Program-made: the position numbers and the translations under genes | In this document: positions 8,565 through 17,261 of the stretch, piece after piece | How positions within the stretch are numbered: position 1 is the first letter of the stretch | How the letters are laid out: each line of letters starts with the position of its first letter | The notes under the pieces: generated by a model | The model's database searches: none | What the model saw: the letters and a program-made list of their open reading frames with translations, nothing else | Told to the model about the DNA's origin: nothing | Assembly: GCF_036759925.1 (NCBI RefSeq) | Contig: NZ_JAPKIB010000012.1 | Coordinates: 75,884 to 139,883 of the forward strand | DNA length: 64,000 bases | Direction of reading: 5' to 3' | Source of the DNA: Kluyvera sp036759925 | GTDB taxonomy: Bacteria > Pseudomonadota > Gammaproteobacteria > Enterobacterales > Enterobacteriaceae

Positions 8565-9179
8565 ATGAATGATGTTCAGCACAACGACGCCTTAGCGTTC
8601 TCTGCCCGAGTACTGGGTGCCCTGTTCTATTTCGCGCCGGATAGCGCGCTCGCCGAGCCGCTGGTTGCCGCGTTCACCGACGGTGAGTGGCTTGAGCAGT
8701 GGCCGTATGCCGTTGAACATGCCGATGCCCTTTCCGCAGGGTTTGCTGCACAAGGTGATGAGTCGCTTCCTCAGGCCTGGCAACGCCTGTTTATCGGGCC
8801 ATCCGCGCTGCCGTCACCGCCGTGGGGTTCAGTCTGGCTGGATCGTGAGAACGTGCTGTTTGGCGACTCGACGCTGGCGCTGCGCCAGTGGATGCGTGAA
8901 AACCAGATTGCTTTCGATGTAGAGCAAAACGAGCCGGAAGATCACTTCGGTACCCTGCTGATGCTAGCGGCCTGGCTTTTGGAAAACGGCCGTGATGACG
9001 CCTGCTATCAACTGCTGGCCTGGCATCTCCTGCCGTGGGCGCCGCGCTTCCTAGCCGAGTTTATAGAGAAGGCCGAACACCCGTTCTTTATTGCGCTGGG
9101 GCAGCTTGCACAACAAACACTGGCGCAGTGGCAGTCCTCGCTGCTGATCCCCGTCGCTGACAAAAAGCTGTACCGCTAA
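8565..9179 (+). CDS. dmsD: DmsD, Tat proofreading chaperone
   Basis: The 204-residue, all-helical TorD/DmsD family protein has the same length as E. coli DmsD. It binds the twin-arginine signal peptides of DmsA and YnfE in the cytoplasm and delays export until the molybdenum cofactor is inserted. The family hallmark is visible as WGSVWLDRE followed by EPEDHFGTLLMLAAWLLE. It follows ynfH in the operon, which suits its substrate YnfE. AAGGA lies about 8 nt before the ATG. Confidence 0.94.
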   Translation: MNDVQHNDALAFSARVLGALFYFAPDSALAEPLVAAFTDGEWLEQWPYAVEHADALSAGFAAQGDESLPQAWQRLFIGPSALPSPPWGSVWLDRENVLFGDSTLALRQWMRENQIAFDVEQNEPEDHFGTLLMLAAWLLENGRDDACYQLLAWHLLPWAPRFLAEFIEKAEHPFFIALGQLAQQTLAQWQSSLLIPVADKKLYR

Positions 9180-9194
9180 GCCACCGGAAAAACG

Positions 9195-10490
9195 ATGCAG
9201 CGTCTTCATCACTACCCCGATATTAAGGCGATGTTTCGTCGCCTGCTGATTGCTACCGTCATTGGCGTCCTCGCGGCGCTGGCGGTGGCGCTCTTTCGTC
9301 ACGCGATGTATCTGGGGGAGTGGCTATTTCTCAGCAACGACAGCGGCAGCCTGGTCAACGCCGCCGAAGGGCTGGTGTGGTGGCGACGGCTGATGACCCC
9401 CGCTCTCGGCGGGCTTGCCGCCGGGATGCTGCTATGGGCATGGCAGCGCCACACTCGCCAGCGCCCGCACGCTCCAACCGACTACATGGAAGCGTTGGAA
9501 AGCGACGAAGGCAAGTTTGATACCGGTGCCAGCTTGATTAAATCCGCCGCCTCATTGCTGGTGGTTATTAGCGGTAGCGCCATCGGCCGCGAAGGGGCCA
9601 TGATCCTGCTAGCCGCCCTCGCCGCCTCCTTTTTTGCCCAGCGCTTCACGCCGAAAGACGAGTGGAAGCTATGGATCGCCTGCGGGGCCGTCGCCGGGAT
9701 GGCCAGTGCTTATCACGCACCGCTGGCGGGCAGTCTGTTTATCGCTGAAATCCTATTTGGCACCCTGATGCTGGCCTCGCTCGGCCCAGTGGTGATTGCC
9801 GCCGTGGTAGCGCTACTGACCACCCAGTTGATGAACGGCGGTGCGGAGCTGCTCTACCGCGTCGGCGACCTGCCCGAGCTTACCGCGACCCATTACACCC
9901 TGATGCTGGCTACCGGTCTGGTTTGTGGGCTGGGCGGCCCGTTGCTGATGTGGTTGATGGACACAAGCCACCAGGTCTTTCTGCGGCTGAAGCTATCGCC
10001 CCCCTGGCAGCTCGCGCTTGGTGGACTGTTTGTTGGTTTACTTTCGCTGTTAACCCCCGCTGTCTGGGGCAACGGTTATAGCGTGGTACAGGGTTTTCTG
10101 CTGACGCCGCCGAGCTTCGCCATTATCGCCGGGATCTTTGTGTGTAAACTGCTCGCCATTCTTGCCAGCAGCGGCTCGGGTGCGCCCGGGGGGGTCTTTA
10201 CCCCTACGCTGTTTATTGGCCTGGCTGTCGGGATTTTGTTTGCTAATACGTGGGGGCTGGTGTTTCCTGCCCATGAGGCGATGGCAATACTGCTGGGGGT
10301 CACAGGAATGGCCACGCTGCTGGCGGCGACTACGCATGCGCCAATTATGTCGACGCTGATGATTTGTGAAATGACCGGGCAGTATACGTTACTACCCGGT
10401 TTACTGATCGCCAGCGTACTGGCGTCGGTGCTGTCGCGAACCTTACGCCAGAATTCTATCTACCGTCAGCACGTTGCGGAGCATCGCTAG
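9195..10490 (+). CDS. clcB: ClcB, ClC-family chloride channel/transporter
   Basis: The protein of up to 431 residues belongs to the ClC family and follows E. coli ClcB. It shows the GREGA motif (with the gating glutamate position), GSGSGAPGGVFTP and about ten membrane helices. E. coli ClcB is proposed to act as an electrical shunt during acid resistance. It begins 15 nt after dmsD, so it may be the last gene of that operon. The first ATG (9195) has a GGAA upstream; a second at 9231 gives the E. coli-like start MFRRLL. Its 3' end overlaps the converging bioD2 by 48 nt. Confidence 0.93.
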   Translation: MQRLHHYPDIKAMFRRLLIATVIGVLAALAVALFRHAMYLGEWLFLSNDSGSLVNAAEGLVWWRRLMTPALGGLAAGMLLWAWQRHTRQRPHAPTDYMEALESDEGKFDTGASLIKSAASLLVVISGSAIGREGAMILLAALAASFFAQRFTPKDEWKLWIACGAVAGMASAYHAPLAGSLFIAEILFGTLMLASLGPVVIAAVVALLTTQLMNGGAELLYRVGDLPELTATHYTLMLATGLVCGLGGPLLMWLMDTSHQVFLRLKLSPPWQLALGGLFVGLLSLLTPAVWGNGYSVVQGFLLTPPSFAIIAGIFVCKLLAILASSGSGAPGGVFTPTLFIGLAVGILFANTWGLVFPAHEAMAILLGVTGMATLLAATTHAPIMSTLMICEMTGQYTLLPGLLIASVLASVLSRTLRQNSIYRQHVAEHR

Positions 10491-11141
10491 GTCAACATAC
10501 TGACTCAGCTCGCGCTGTTCCGGACGCGGCAGGTACGGCAGTTCGCCCACCAGCGGTGCCGGAAGTTTTTTGCTGAGGACATCGATAATTTCCGCGTAGT
10601 GCGCCAGACCGGGGTTGATACGATTCGCCACCCAGCCAATCAGCGGCAGGCCATCGTTAGCGATGGCCTGCGCGGTCAGCAACGCATGGTTAATGCAGCC
10701 TTCCTGAATGCCAACCACCATCAGCACCGGCAGTTGTTCCTGCACCACCCACTCCGAGAGCGGACGCAGATCGTTCATCAGGCTGCGCCAGCCGCCGGTC
10801 CCCTCAACCACCACGTTATCGACCTGCTGGCTCAGATTGGCCAGGCCGTCAGACAGTAAGGTGTAGTTGATGGGGCAACTGTGGGCGACGCTGCTCTCTT
10901 CTTCGCTCAGCGCAATCGGGTTGATAGCGTCATAGGGTAAGTCCAGCGATGAAACGGCCTGCAGAACCAGCGCATCTTTATTGCGCAGCCCCTCTGCGGT
11001 TTCCTTGCTGCCTTTAGCAACTGGTTTATAGCCTGCCACCCGTTTCCCGCTGGCGGCGAGCGCCTGCAATAGCGCACGAGAAACCACCGTCTTGCCGACA
11101 GAAGTATCAGTACCAGTAATAAAGAAACGATTAAGCATCAC
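10443..11141 (-). CDS. bioD2: BioD2 (YnfK), dethiobiotin synthetase paralogue
   Basis: The 232-residue ATP-dependent enzyme is of the dethiobiotin synthetase family, which closes the ureido ring of dethiobiotin from 7,8-diaminopelargonate, CO2 and ATP. The P-loop GTDTSVGKT lies at residues 8-16, and VVEGTGGWRS provides the second nucleotide motif. It is the second paralogue found away from the bio operon in enterics, in its usual place between clcB and mlc. Whether it makes biotin in the cell is less clear than for BioD1. Its last 48 nt overlap the end of clcB on the other strand. Confidence 0.93.
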   Translation of the reverse strand: MMLNRFFITGTDTSVGKTVVSRALLQALAASGKRVAGYKPVAKGSKETAEGLRNKDALVLQAVSSLDLPYDAINPIALSEEESSVAHSCPINYTLLSDGLANLSQQVDNVVVEGTGGWRSLMNDLRPLSEWVVQEQLPVLMVVGIQEGCINHALLTAQAIANDGLPLIGWVANRINPGLAHYAEIIDVLSKKLPAPLVGELPYLPRPEQRELSQYVDLAMLRNVLTVDRILA

Positions 11142-11160
11142 AAACTAACCCCACTCCTGC

Positions 11161-11179
11161 GCCATGAAAATATCATGGC
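11161..11179. promoter_or_regulatory. Palindrome upstream of bioD2
   Basis: GCCATGA-AAATA-TCATGGC is a perfect 7-bp inverted repeat 20 nt upstream of the bioD2 start and downstream of the mlc stop. There is no T run on the minus strand, so an operator or leader hairpin is more likely than a terminator. Confidence 0.4.
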
Positions 11180-11269
11180 AATTAATAATTCAACGGAGTG
11201 AAAGTTTACGTGATGCGTGAAAGGGCCAGATTGAGATAGCGCAATTTTTTGCAAAACTGCTAAAAATTG

Positions 11270-12487
11270 TTAACCCTGTAACAGTCTAATCAGCAATGTT
11301 CCATTATACAGCGCGTCTTTTACCAGCGCCGCCCCGGCCATGGTGCCGCGGTTCGAGAACTGCGTCTGCTCTACCGCAATGTGCTTGCTGTAGGCGGGCA
11401 GCGACTGCTGGCGAATACAATCGCCAATCGCCGGGAAGAGAATATCGGCCGCCTGATTAAACGGCGAGCCAATCAAAATTTTCTGCGGATTAAAGAGATT
11501 AACCATGATCGCGAGGATTCGCCCGACGTTGGTTCCGATGCTGCTGATGATATCCTTTGCCAGCAAATCCCCCTGCATCGCGGCCTGACACAGCCACTCC
11601 ACGCTGAGCGGTTTTTGATGCAGCATGGAGCTCATCGACTGCTGCATGCGCACCTGGGTCAGTTCCATCACGCTTTCCACGCTGGCGATGGTCTCCAGAC
11701 AGCCGTGGTTACCGCAATAGCAGCGCTTACCGTACGGATCGACTTGGGTATGACCGATCTCCACCAGGCTACTGCTACCGGCATGCAGTAAACGCCCATC
11801 GGTAATCACCCCTGCGCCAACGTTGTGGTCGATAACCACTTGAATCACATCGCGCGCGCCGCGTGATGCGCCAAACAGCGCCTCGGCCATCGTCCAGGCA
11901 CTGATATCGTGCTGGATATACACCGGCACGCCGGTATGCGCCTCCAGCGTACCGCCTAGCGGAACATCGGTGACATCATAAAACGGCATACGGTGAATGA
12001 TGCCGTTCTCGGTATCGATAATACCCGGCAGCGTTATGGCAATGGCGGTCAGACGTTCCAGCAGGTTCTGGTGGCGAATAAAGAACTGGTCAATATGGGA
12101 CACTACGCGGCTAAGGAACGGAATCTCATCTTCAAGCGCAAGCTCAAGCTGCTCTTCCACCACCAGCTTACTGCTGAGGTCGCGCAGTGCCAGATGGATA
12201 ACGCCCCGGCTGATGCGCACCGAAAGGTAGTGCCAGGCTTCCGTTTCCACCATCAGGCCCACGGCAGGACGGCCGCGGCTGCCCGCTTCCTGAATCTCCG
12301 TTTCCTGAACCAGGTGGGCTTCCAGCAGTTCGCGAACAATTTTGGTGATACTGGCGGGCGCCAGTTGCGCAAGGCGGGAAAGGTCGATACGCGACACCGG
12401 GCCGAGCTGATCAATAAGGCGATAAACCGCCCCTGCGTTGGTCTGCTTGATTTGATCAATATGCCCTGGCTGACTGTCCGCTACCAC
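11270..12487 (-). CDS. mlc: Mlc (DgsA), ROK-family sugar regulator
   Basis: The 405-residue repressor matches E. coli Mlc, which represses ptsG, ptsHI, manXYZ and malT and is sequestered by EIICB-Glc during glucose uptake. An N-terminal winged helix (residues about 10-80, SRIDLSRLAQLAPASITKIV) precedes the ROK domain, with GAGVITDG, EIGHTQVDP and the zinc-binding CYCGNHGC. The start is the GTG at 12487, as in E. coli, because GGGAG stands 7-8 nt upstream; an ATG 39 nt further upstream lacks one. It follows ynfL on the same strand with a gap of about 110 nt. Confidence 0.94.
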   Translation of the reverse strand: MVADSQPGHIDQIKQTNAGAVYRLIDQLGPVSRIDLSRLAQLAPASITKIVRELLEAHLVQETEIQEAGSRGRPAVGLMVETEAWHYLSVRISRGVIHLALRDLSSKLVVEEQLELALEDEIPFLSRVVSHIDQFFIRHQNLLERLTAIAITLPGIIDTENGIIHRMPFYDVTDVPLGGTLEAHTGVPVYIQHDISAWTMAEALFGASRGARDVIQVVIDHNVGAGVITDGRLLHAGSSSLVEIGHTQVDPYGKRCYCGNHGCLETIASVESVMELTQVRMQQSMSSMLHQKPLSVEWLCQAAMQGDLLAKDIISSIGTNVGRILAIMVNLFNPQKILIGSPFNQAADILFPAIGDCIRQQSLPAYSKHIAVEQTQFSNRGTMAGAALVKDALYNGTLLIRLLQG

Positions 12488-12600
12488 CGTAAAAACTCCC
12501 TTATTTTCGCGCTTCGAAATAAACACTTTGGGCTATGGTGAAGTACTTGAACGCCCTGCGTCAAATTTTTACTTAGCCTTGTGATTTACTGCACATTTTT

Positions 12601-13518
12601 TCACACATTTGGCAGCGAAACGCTCACCTTTGCCGCGTTTAACAGATGCTGTTTGAAACGCTGTGCCGCCTGGCTAAGCTCATGGTGTTTAGACCATACC
12701 AGCCACATTTCCGACACCGCATCCTCTTCGGCGATGGGCACCCAGCGCATTTCATGCAGCTGTACCCGGCGAAACGAGGCGGGCAGAATCGACACGCCAA
12801 GGCCCGAGGCGACCAGGCCGATAATCGTCATCGCCTCACCCACCTCCTGCGTGATGGTCGGCTCCGCATCGTAGCGGCGCATCAGGCCCAGAATATCATC
12901 GTACAGCCCGGTACCCACATGCGGGTCAAAAAAGACAAACGGCTCTTTCCCTAATTCTATCAAGCTCACCGCCGGTTTATTGGCAAGTGGATGGTCACGG
13001 TGGATCATCGCCAGCAGCGGTTCGCGCAGGATCACCTGCCAGTCGAGGGTGTCAGGAAGTTGGGTATTGCGCATCAGGCCCAGCTCAAGCGCCCCCTCCG
13101 TTAACGGCGAAATCTGCTCACGGGTATTGGTTTCTCGCGTCTGGATATGCACATCCGGGTAGCGCTGACGAAAGGTAGAGAGCGTGTCAGAAACCGCCTT
13201 GATAAACGGCGCTGAAGAGGTAAAGCCGATATGTAACTCTCCCGTCTCCCCGTGATGCAGACGGCTTGCCCGCGCGGCCGCTTCGTTCACCTGCAGCAAA
13301 ATCTGGCGGCTATCGGCAAGAAACTGCCGCCCCGCTTCCGTCAGGCTCACGCTGCGGTTGGTACGGGCAAACAGCCGCGCCCCAACTTGTTGCTCAAGTA
13401 TCTGGATCTGCTGGCTTAACGGCGGCTGGGAAATATTGAGCCGCGCCGCCGCGCGGCCAAAGTGCAGCTCTTCGGCGACGGCGATGAAATAGCGTAAATG
13501 GCGAAGTTCAATATTCAT
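12601..13518 (-). CDS. ynfL: YnfL, LysR-type regulator
   Basis: The 305-residue LysR regulator has an N-terminal helix-turn-helix (LRHLRYFIAVAEELHFGRAAARLNISQPP begins it; only position is given here, residues 4-65) and an effector-binding domain. It is the counterpart of E. coli YnfL and lies divergent to the transporter ynfM across about 114 bp, the usual LysR arrangement, so ynfM is its likely target. The inducer is unknown. It is a few residues longer than the E. coli protein as I recall it. Confidence 0.88.
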   Translation of the reverse strand: MNIELRHLRYFIAVAEELHFGRAAARLNISQPPLSQQIQILEQQVGARLFARTNRSVSLTEAGRQFLADSRQILLQVNEAAARASRLHHGETGELHIGFTSSAPFIKAVSDTLSTFRQRYPDVHIQTRETNTREQISPLTEGALELGLMRNTQLPDTLDWQVILREPLLAMIHRDHPLANKPAVSLIELGKEPFVFFDPHVGTGLYDDILGLMRRYDAEPTITQEVGEAMTIIGLVASGLGVSILPASFRRVQLHEMRWVPIAEEDAVSEMWLVWSKHHELSQAAQRFKQHLLNAAKVSVSLPNV

Positions 13519-13632
13519 ATTTTAAAAGTATCAATTGAGATTATTAATATATTAGACAGAATATTTACAATTTCCTACTCTGATTATGTGACCTGAGTCG
13601 ATATTACCCACTGTTTTATGCAAGGATTTCCC

Positions 13633-14883
13633 GTGAGCCGTACAACCACCGCAGACGACGCGCCTGCCATTGATGTCCGCGATGATACCCCCCTTCAGTC
13701 AAACGCTTTTATTCGCCGCGGTACGCCTGCCTTTATTCGGGTAACGCTCGCGCTGTTCTCCGCCGGGCTGGCAACCTTCGCGCTGCTGTACTGCGTACAG
13801 CCAATCCTGCCGGTGCTGTCGCATGAGTTCGGCATTTCGCCTGCGGGGAGCAGTATTTCGCTCTCTATCTCGACGGCAATGCTGGCGGTCGGCCTGCTGT
13901 TTACCGGCCCGCTCTCCGATGCCATCGGCCGTAAAAAGGTGATGGTCACCGCGCTGCTGTTGGCCTCCTGCTGCTCGCTGCTCTCCACGATGATGACCAG
14001 TTGGCACGGCATTCTGATAATGCGCGCGCTGATTGGCCTGTCGCTTAGCGGCGTGGCGGCGGTCGGCATGACCTACCTCAGCGAAGAAATCCATCCCAGC
14101 TTTGTCGCCTTTTCAATGGGGCTGTATATCAGCGGGAACTCGATAGGCGGGATGAGTGGACGCCTGTTGACCGGGGTCTTTACCGATTTCTTTGGCTGGC
14201 GCGTAGCGTTGGCGGTTATCAGCGCCTTTGCGCTGGCTTCAGCGGTGATGTTCTGGCGCATTTTGCCGGAGTCTCGCCACTTCCGCCCAAGCTCACTAAA
14301 ACCGAAAACGCTGCTGATTAACCTGCATCTGCACTGGCGCGACCGTGGTCTGCCGCTGCTGTTTGTGGAAGGTTTTCTGCTGATGGGCGCGTTCGTCACC
14401 CTCTTTAACTACATCGGCTATCGCCTGATGCTGTCGCCGTGGTCGCTCAACCAGGCGGTGGTTGGCCTGCTCTCGGTGGCCTATCTGACCGGCACCTGGA
14501 GTTCGCCAAAAGCGGGGATGATGACCACACGCTACGGTCGCGGGCCGGTGATGATCTTCTTTACTGGGGTAATGCTGCTCGGCCTGCTGCTCACGCTGTT
14601 CTCACCGTTATGGGTGATTTTCCCCGGTATGCTGCTCTTTTCCGCTGGGTTCTTTGCCGCCCACTCGGTTGCCAGCAGCTGGATTGGCCCGCGTGCGCGC
14701 CGTGCCAGAGGCCAGGCATCGTCGCTGTATCTGTTCAGCTACTACCTCGGCTCCAGCATCGCCGGGACGCTTGGCGGCGTGTTCTGGCACAACTACGGCT
14801 GGAACGGCGTCGGTGGATTTATCGCATTGCTGTTAGTTGGCGCGCTGCTGGTAGGCTTCACCTTACATAAGCGCCTGCATTAA
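13633..14883 (+). CDS. ynfM: YnfM, MFS transporter
   Basis: The 416-residue major facilitator has 12 predicted membrane segments and the family signature between helices 2 and 3 (GPLSDAIGRKKVM). The sequence is close to E. coli YnfM, a proposed arabinose-like or drug efflux protein without a proven substrate. A GTG at 13633 is chosen because AAGGA is 6 nt upstream and the reading MSRTTT matches E. coli; an ATG 15 nt earlier overlaps that ribosome site. It is divergent from ynfL. Confidence 0.9.
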   Translation: MSRTTTADDAPAIDVRDDTPLQSNAFIRRGTPAFIRVTLALFSAGLATFALLYCVQPILPVLSHEFGISPAGSSISLSISTAMLAVGLLFTGPLSDAIGRKKVMVTALLLASCCSLLSTMMTSWHGILIMRALIGLSLSGVAAVGMTYLSEEIHPSFVAFSMGLYISGNSIGGMSGRLLTGVFTDFFGWRVALAVISAFALASAVMFWRILPESRHFRPSSLKPKTLLINLHLHWRDRGLPLLFVEGFLLMGAFVTLFNYIGYRLMLSPWSLNQAVVGLLSVAYLTGTWSSPKAGMMTTRYGRGPVMIFFTGVMLLGLLLTLFSPLWVIFPGMLLFSAGFFAAHSVASSWIGPRARRARGQASSLYLFSYYLGSSIAGTLGGVFWHNYGWNGVGGFIALLLVGALLVGFTLHKRLH

Positions 14884-14895
14884 TCCACAACGCCA

Positions 14896-14962
14896 CGTAG
14901 CCCGGACGAGGTAACGCCGACTCCGGGACATCCCCGGCGGCGCTCCGCCTGGACGGGCTACG
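14896..14962. repeat. REP-like palindromic element
   Basis: CGTAGCCCG at the left pairs with CGGGCTACG at the right of a GC-rich segment, with CCGGACGAGG and CTCCGG inside. The same module recurs at about 40406, 46410, 57580 and 63931. It sits in the 3' region after ynfM, typical for REP/BIME elements. Confidence 0.8.
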
Positions 14963-15070
14963 GTACTGATAACTAATACTTATACTATTGACATAAAATG
15001 CGTTGCCATCTCGCCATACTAGCTGGCAATTCCTATAATGGCCCCACTTTTGTCTTACCAATGTAGCGCT

Positions 15071-16267
15071 ATGACGACCAGTGTCAGCAATACCCAACTG
15101 AACCTACGCATTATCTCGATCGTTGTTTTCACCTGTATCTGCTACCTCTCTATCGGTCTGCCGCTCGCCGTGCTGCCGGGCTTTATCCACTACAACCTCG
15201 GCTACAGCACCCTGGTTGCTGGCGCGGTAATCAGCCTGCAGTACATTTCGACGCTGGTCAGCCGACCGCACGCCGGGCGCTATACCGATATCTGGGGGCC
15301 TAAAAAAGTCGTCAGCCTGGGGATCATCTGCTGCCTGATGAGCGGCCTGTTCACCCTCGCGGCAGCAGCGGCTCACGCTAGCCCCATTATAGCGGTAGCG
15401 CTGCTGCTGGTCGGTCGCGTTTTCCTCGGCGTAGGCGAAAGCTTCACCTCCACCGGCTCGACGCTATGGGGGATCAAAACCGTCGGCGCGATTCACACCT
15501 CGCGGGTCATCTCCTGGAACGGCGTTGCTACCTATGTGGCGATGGCGGCGGGTGCACCACTGGGCGTTGTGCTCAACGGCTGGTTTGGCATCAGCGGTTT
15601 TGCCGCACTGATTGTGATTATTGCCGTCGTGGGGCTGCTGTTTGCCCGTACCCGCGCCGACGTCAGCGTCAGCGCCGGGGTCAGAGCGCCCTTTCACGTG
15701 GTGGCCCGCAAAATCTGGCCATACGGTCTGGGCCTCGGGTTGGGTACCGTTGGTTTCGGGGTGATTGCCACCTTTATCACCCTCTACTTCTCCTCGCACG
15801 TCTGGACGGGCGCGGCGTTTACCCTGTCGCTGTTCAGCATTGGCTTTATCTGTATTCGTCTGGTGCTTGGCAACACCATCACCCGTTTCGGCGGGCTTCG
15901 GGTATCGCTTATCTGCTATGTGGTGGAGTGCCTGGGGCTGTTGATCATCTGGTTTGCACCGAATGCATGGGTGGCCGGCGTCGGCGCGTTCCTGACCGGT
16001 TCTGGCTTCTCGCTGGTCTTCCCGGCGCTCGGCGTTGAAGCCGTGAAGCAGGTGGAAGAGCAAAATCAGGGAACCGCGTTGGGCACCTATTCCGCGTTTC
16101 TCGACCTGGCACTTGGCCTCACCGGCCCGGTAGCGGGCTGGATTGCCGGCTATCAGGGCTTAGGTAGCATTTACCTGATTGCCGCTATCGTCGTGGCCTG
16201 GGCCTTCGCGCTGATCCTGCGCGTGTACCTTTCCCAGCGCGCCAGACAGACCCCCTGCCAGAGCTAA
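15071..16267 (+). CDS. YhhS/YfcJ-type MFS transporter
   Basis: The 398-residue major facilitator belongs to the UPF0226 group of E. coli YhhS and YfcJ. Shared stretches include SIGLPLAVLPGF, ISLQY, SRPHAGRYTD, GESFTSTGSTLWG and GSGFSLVFPALGVEAV. YhhS has been linked to arabinose and glyphosate export, YfcJ to arabinose-like efflux; the natural substrate here is unknown. The ATG at 15071 gives a normal short cytoplasmic N-terminus; the reading from 15038 adds eleven residues with no family support. It stands between ynfM and asr, where E. coli has no gene. Confidence 0.85.
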   Translation: MTTSVSNTQLNLRIISIVVFTCICYLSIGLPLAVLPGFIHYNLGYSTLVAGAVISLQYISTLVSRPHAGRYTDIWGPKKVVSLGIICCLMSGLFTLAAAAAHASPIIAVALLLVGRVFLGVGESFTSTGSTLWGIKTVGAIHTSRVISWNGVATYVAMAAGAPLGVVLNGWFGISGFAALIVIIAVVGLLFARTRADVSVSAGVRAPFHVVARKIWPYGLGLGLGTVGFGVIATFITLYFSSHVWTGAAFTLSLFSIGFICIRLVLGNTITRFGGLRVSLICYVVECLGLLIIWFAPNAWVAGVGAFLTGSGFSLVFPALGVEAVKQVEEQNQGTALGTYSAFLDLALGLTGPVAGWIAGYQGLGSIYLIAAIVVAWAFALILRVYLSQRARQTPCQS

Positions 16268-16320
16268 CTCCTTGTGGGGCGGTCAAAAACCGCCCCGTTA
16301 CGGATGTACAACAAATCTCG

Positions 16321-16334
16321 TACATTACGTTACA
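16321..16334 (+). promoter_or_regulatory. RstA-box-like site upstream of asr
   Basis: TACATTACGTTACA matches the RstA box TACATNTNGTTACA at 11 of its 12 fixed positions. E. coli asr is known to be activated under acid by RstAB. A TATAGT at 16377-16382 is a possible -10 element. Confidence 0.7.
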
Positions 16335-16438
16335 CGCCGAAACCAATCACTCACGGAAAGCCGACTCGCTCATCGATATAGTTATTTCAACGGCCCCGCA
16401 GTGGGGTTGAATGAAAAAACCAATTCGAGGGTATCAGA

Positions 16439-16927
16439 ATGAAAAAAGTATTAGCTCTGGTTGTTGCCGCTGCTATGGGTCTGTCTTCCGCTGCATTTGC
16501 TGCTGACGCAACTGCAACTCCGGCTCCGGCTGCTTCCGCTACCGCAACTCACGCGGCACCGGCTAAAGCCACTCACCACAAAAAACACAAGAAAGAAGCC
16601 GCTAAACCAGCTGCAGAGCAGAAAGCTCAGGCCGCTAAAAAGCACAAAAAAGCCGCTGCTAAACCAGCCGTAGCGCAGAAAGCTCAGGCTGCTAAAAAAC
16701 ACAAAAAAGCCGCGGCTAAACCAGCTGTAGCGCAGAAAGCTCAGGCTGCTAAAAAGCATCACAAAGCAGCAACCAAACCAGCTGTAGCGCAGAAAGCTCA
16801 GGCTGCTAAAAAGCACCACAAAGCCGCTGCTAAACCAGCTGTAGCACAGAAAGCTCAGGCTGCTAAAAAGCATCACAAAGCCGCTAAACACACTGCTGCT
16901 AAACCAGCCGCTCAGCCAGCTGCATAA
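16439..16927 (+). CDS. asr: Asr, acid shock protein with expanded repeats
   Basis: The 162-residue protein has a Sec signal peptide (MKKVLALVVAAAMGLSSAAFA) followed by a very basic, low-complexity mature part rich in Lys, Ala, His and Gln. It matches the Asr family, whose periplasmic product is needed for survival and growth at moderate acidity and is proteolytically processed. E. coli Asr has about 100 residues; here five tandem 19-residue units lengthen it. A hairpin terminator lies between asr and ydgU. The ATG at 16439 is preceded by GAGGGTATCAGA. Confidence 0.93.
   Translation: MKKVLALVVAAAMGLSSAAFAADATATPAPAASATATHAAPAKATHHKKHKKEAAKPAAEQKAQAAKKHKKAAAKPAVAQKAQAAKKHKKAAAKPAVAQKAQAAKKHHKAATKPAVAQKAQAAKKHHKAAAKPAVAQKAQAAKKHHKAAKHTAAKPAAQPAA
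16604..16888 (+). repeat. Five 57-bp tandem repeats inside asr
   Basis: Five consecutive units encode KPAVAQKAQAAKKHKKAAA or close variants (residues 56-150). The first unit has AEQ instead of VAQ, and the last three have KHHKA in place of KHKKA. Copy number may vary by slippage or recombination. Confidence 0.92.
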
Positions 16928-16966
16928 TCATTCTTGATAACATGTCTGCGTAGCAATACGCTGATA

Positions 16967-17016
16967 CAGGTGGCGCCAGGAGGCTGGCAGCAATGCTGAA
17001 TCCGGGTGGCCACCTG
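16967..17016 (+). other. Structured asr 3' region
   Basis: CAGGTGGC (16967-16974) pairs with GCCACCTG (17009-17016). Inside are a second hairpin, GCCAG/CTGGC (16975-16988), and the short palindrome AGCAATGCT. The result is a branched RNA fold between asr and its terminator. Confidence 0.5.
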
Positions 17017-17035
17017 AGTTAATCAATTATCGTAT

Positions 17036-17062
17036 CGGCGCTTATATAGCGCCGATTTTTTC
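17036..17062 (+). terminator. Terminator/attenuator between asr and ydgU
   Basis: CGGCGC (17036-17041) pairs with GCGCCG (17049-17054), followed by a run of six T. It ends directly before the ribosome-binding site of ydgU, so ydgU depends on read-through or its own promoter. Confidence 0.78.
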
Positions 17063-17076
17063 CCCGGAGAGCAATC

Positions 17077-17160
17077 ATGTTGCGGCGCTATCGTTTCGAG
17101 CTCATCCTGGCATTCCTTATCATCTGCGCACTGATCGCAACCCAGTTTTTCTTTTACTGA
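17077..17160 (+). CDS. ydgU: YdgU, small membrane protein
   Basis: A 27-residue protein starting MLRRYRFELILAFLI is basic at the N-terminus and then one hydrophobic segment. It resembles E. coli YdgU, the acid-associated small membrane protein encoded just after asr, in sequence style, length and position. GGAGA lies 8 nt before the ATG. The function is unknown; the position after asr suggests a membrane role in acid stress. Confidence 0.82.
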   Translation: MLRRYRFELILAFLIICALIATQFFFY

Positions 17161-17261
17161 GCGTAGTTCGCTGATTTTACTCCCACTTTTCATTTCTCCC
17201 GTCTATAGTAGTCTCATTGGGTTTATTTTTTATAATCATAATTGCCCCATCAGAGAGTGAT

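Noticed and set aside
15464..16063. Opposite-strand frames of about 190-199 residues
   Set aside because: Shadows of the YhhS/YfcJ-type transporter gene; no ribosome site or family match.
16451..16891. Ser/Phe-rich minus-strand frame across asr, and repeat spacing like a CRISPR
   Set aside because: The pattern comes from the 57-bp coding repeats of asr; there are no unique spacers, so neither a gene nor a CRISPR array.
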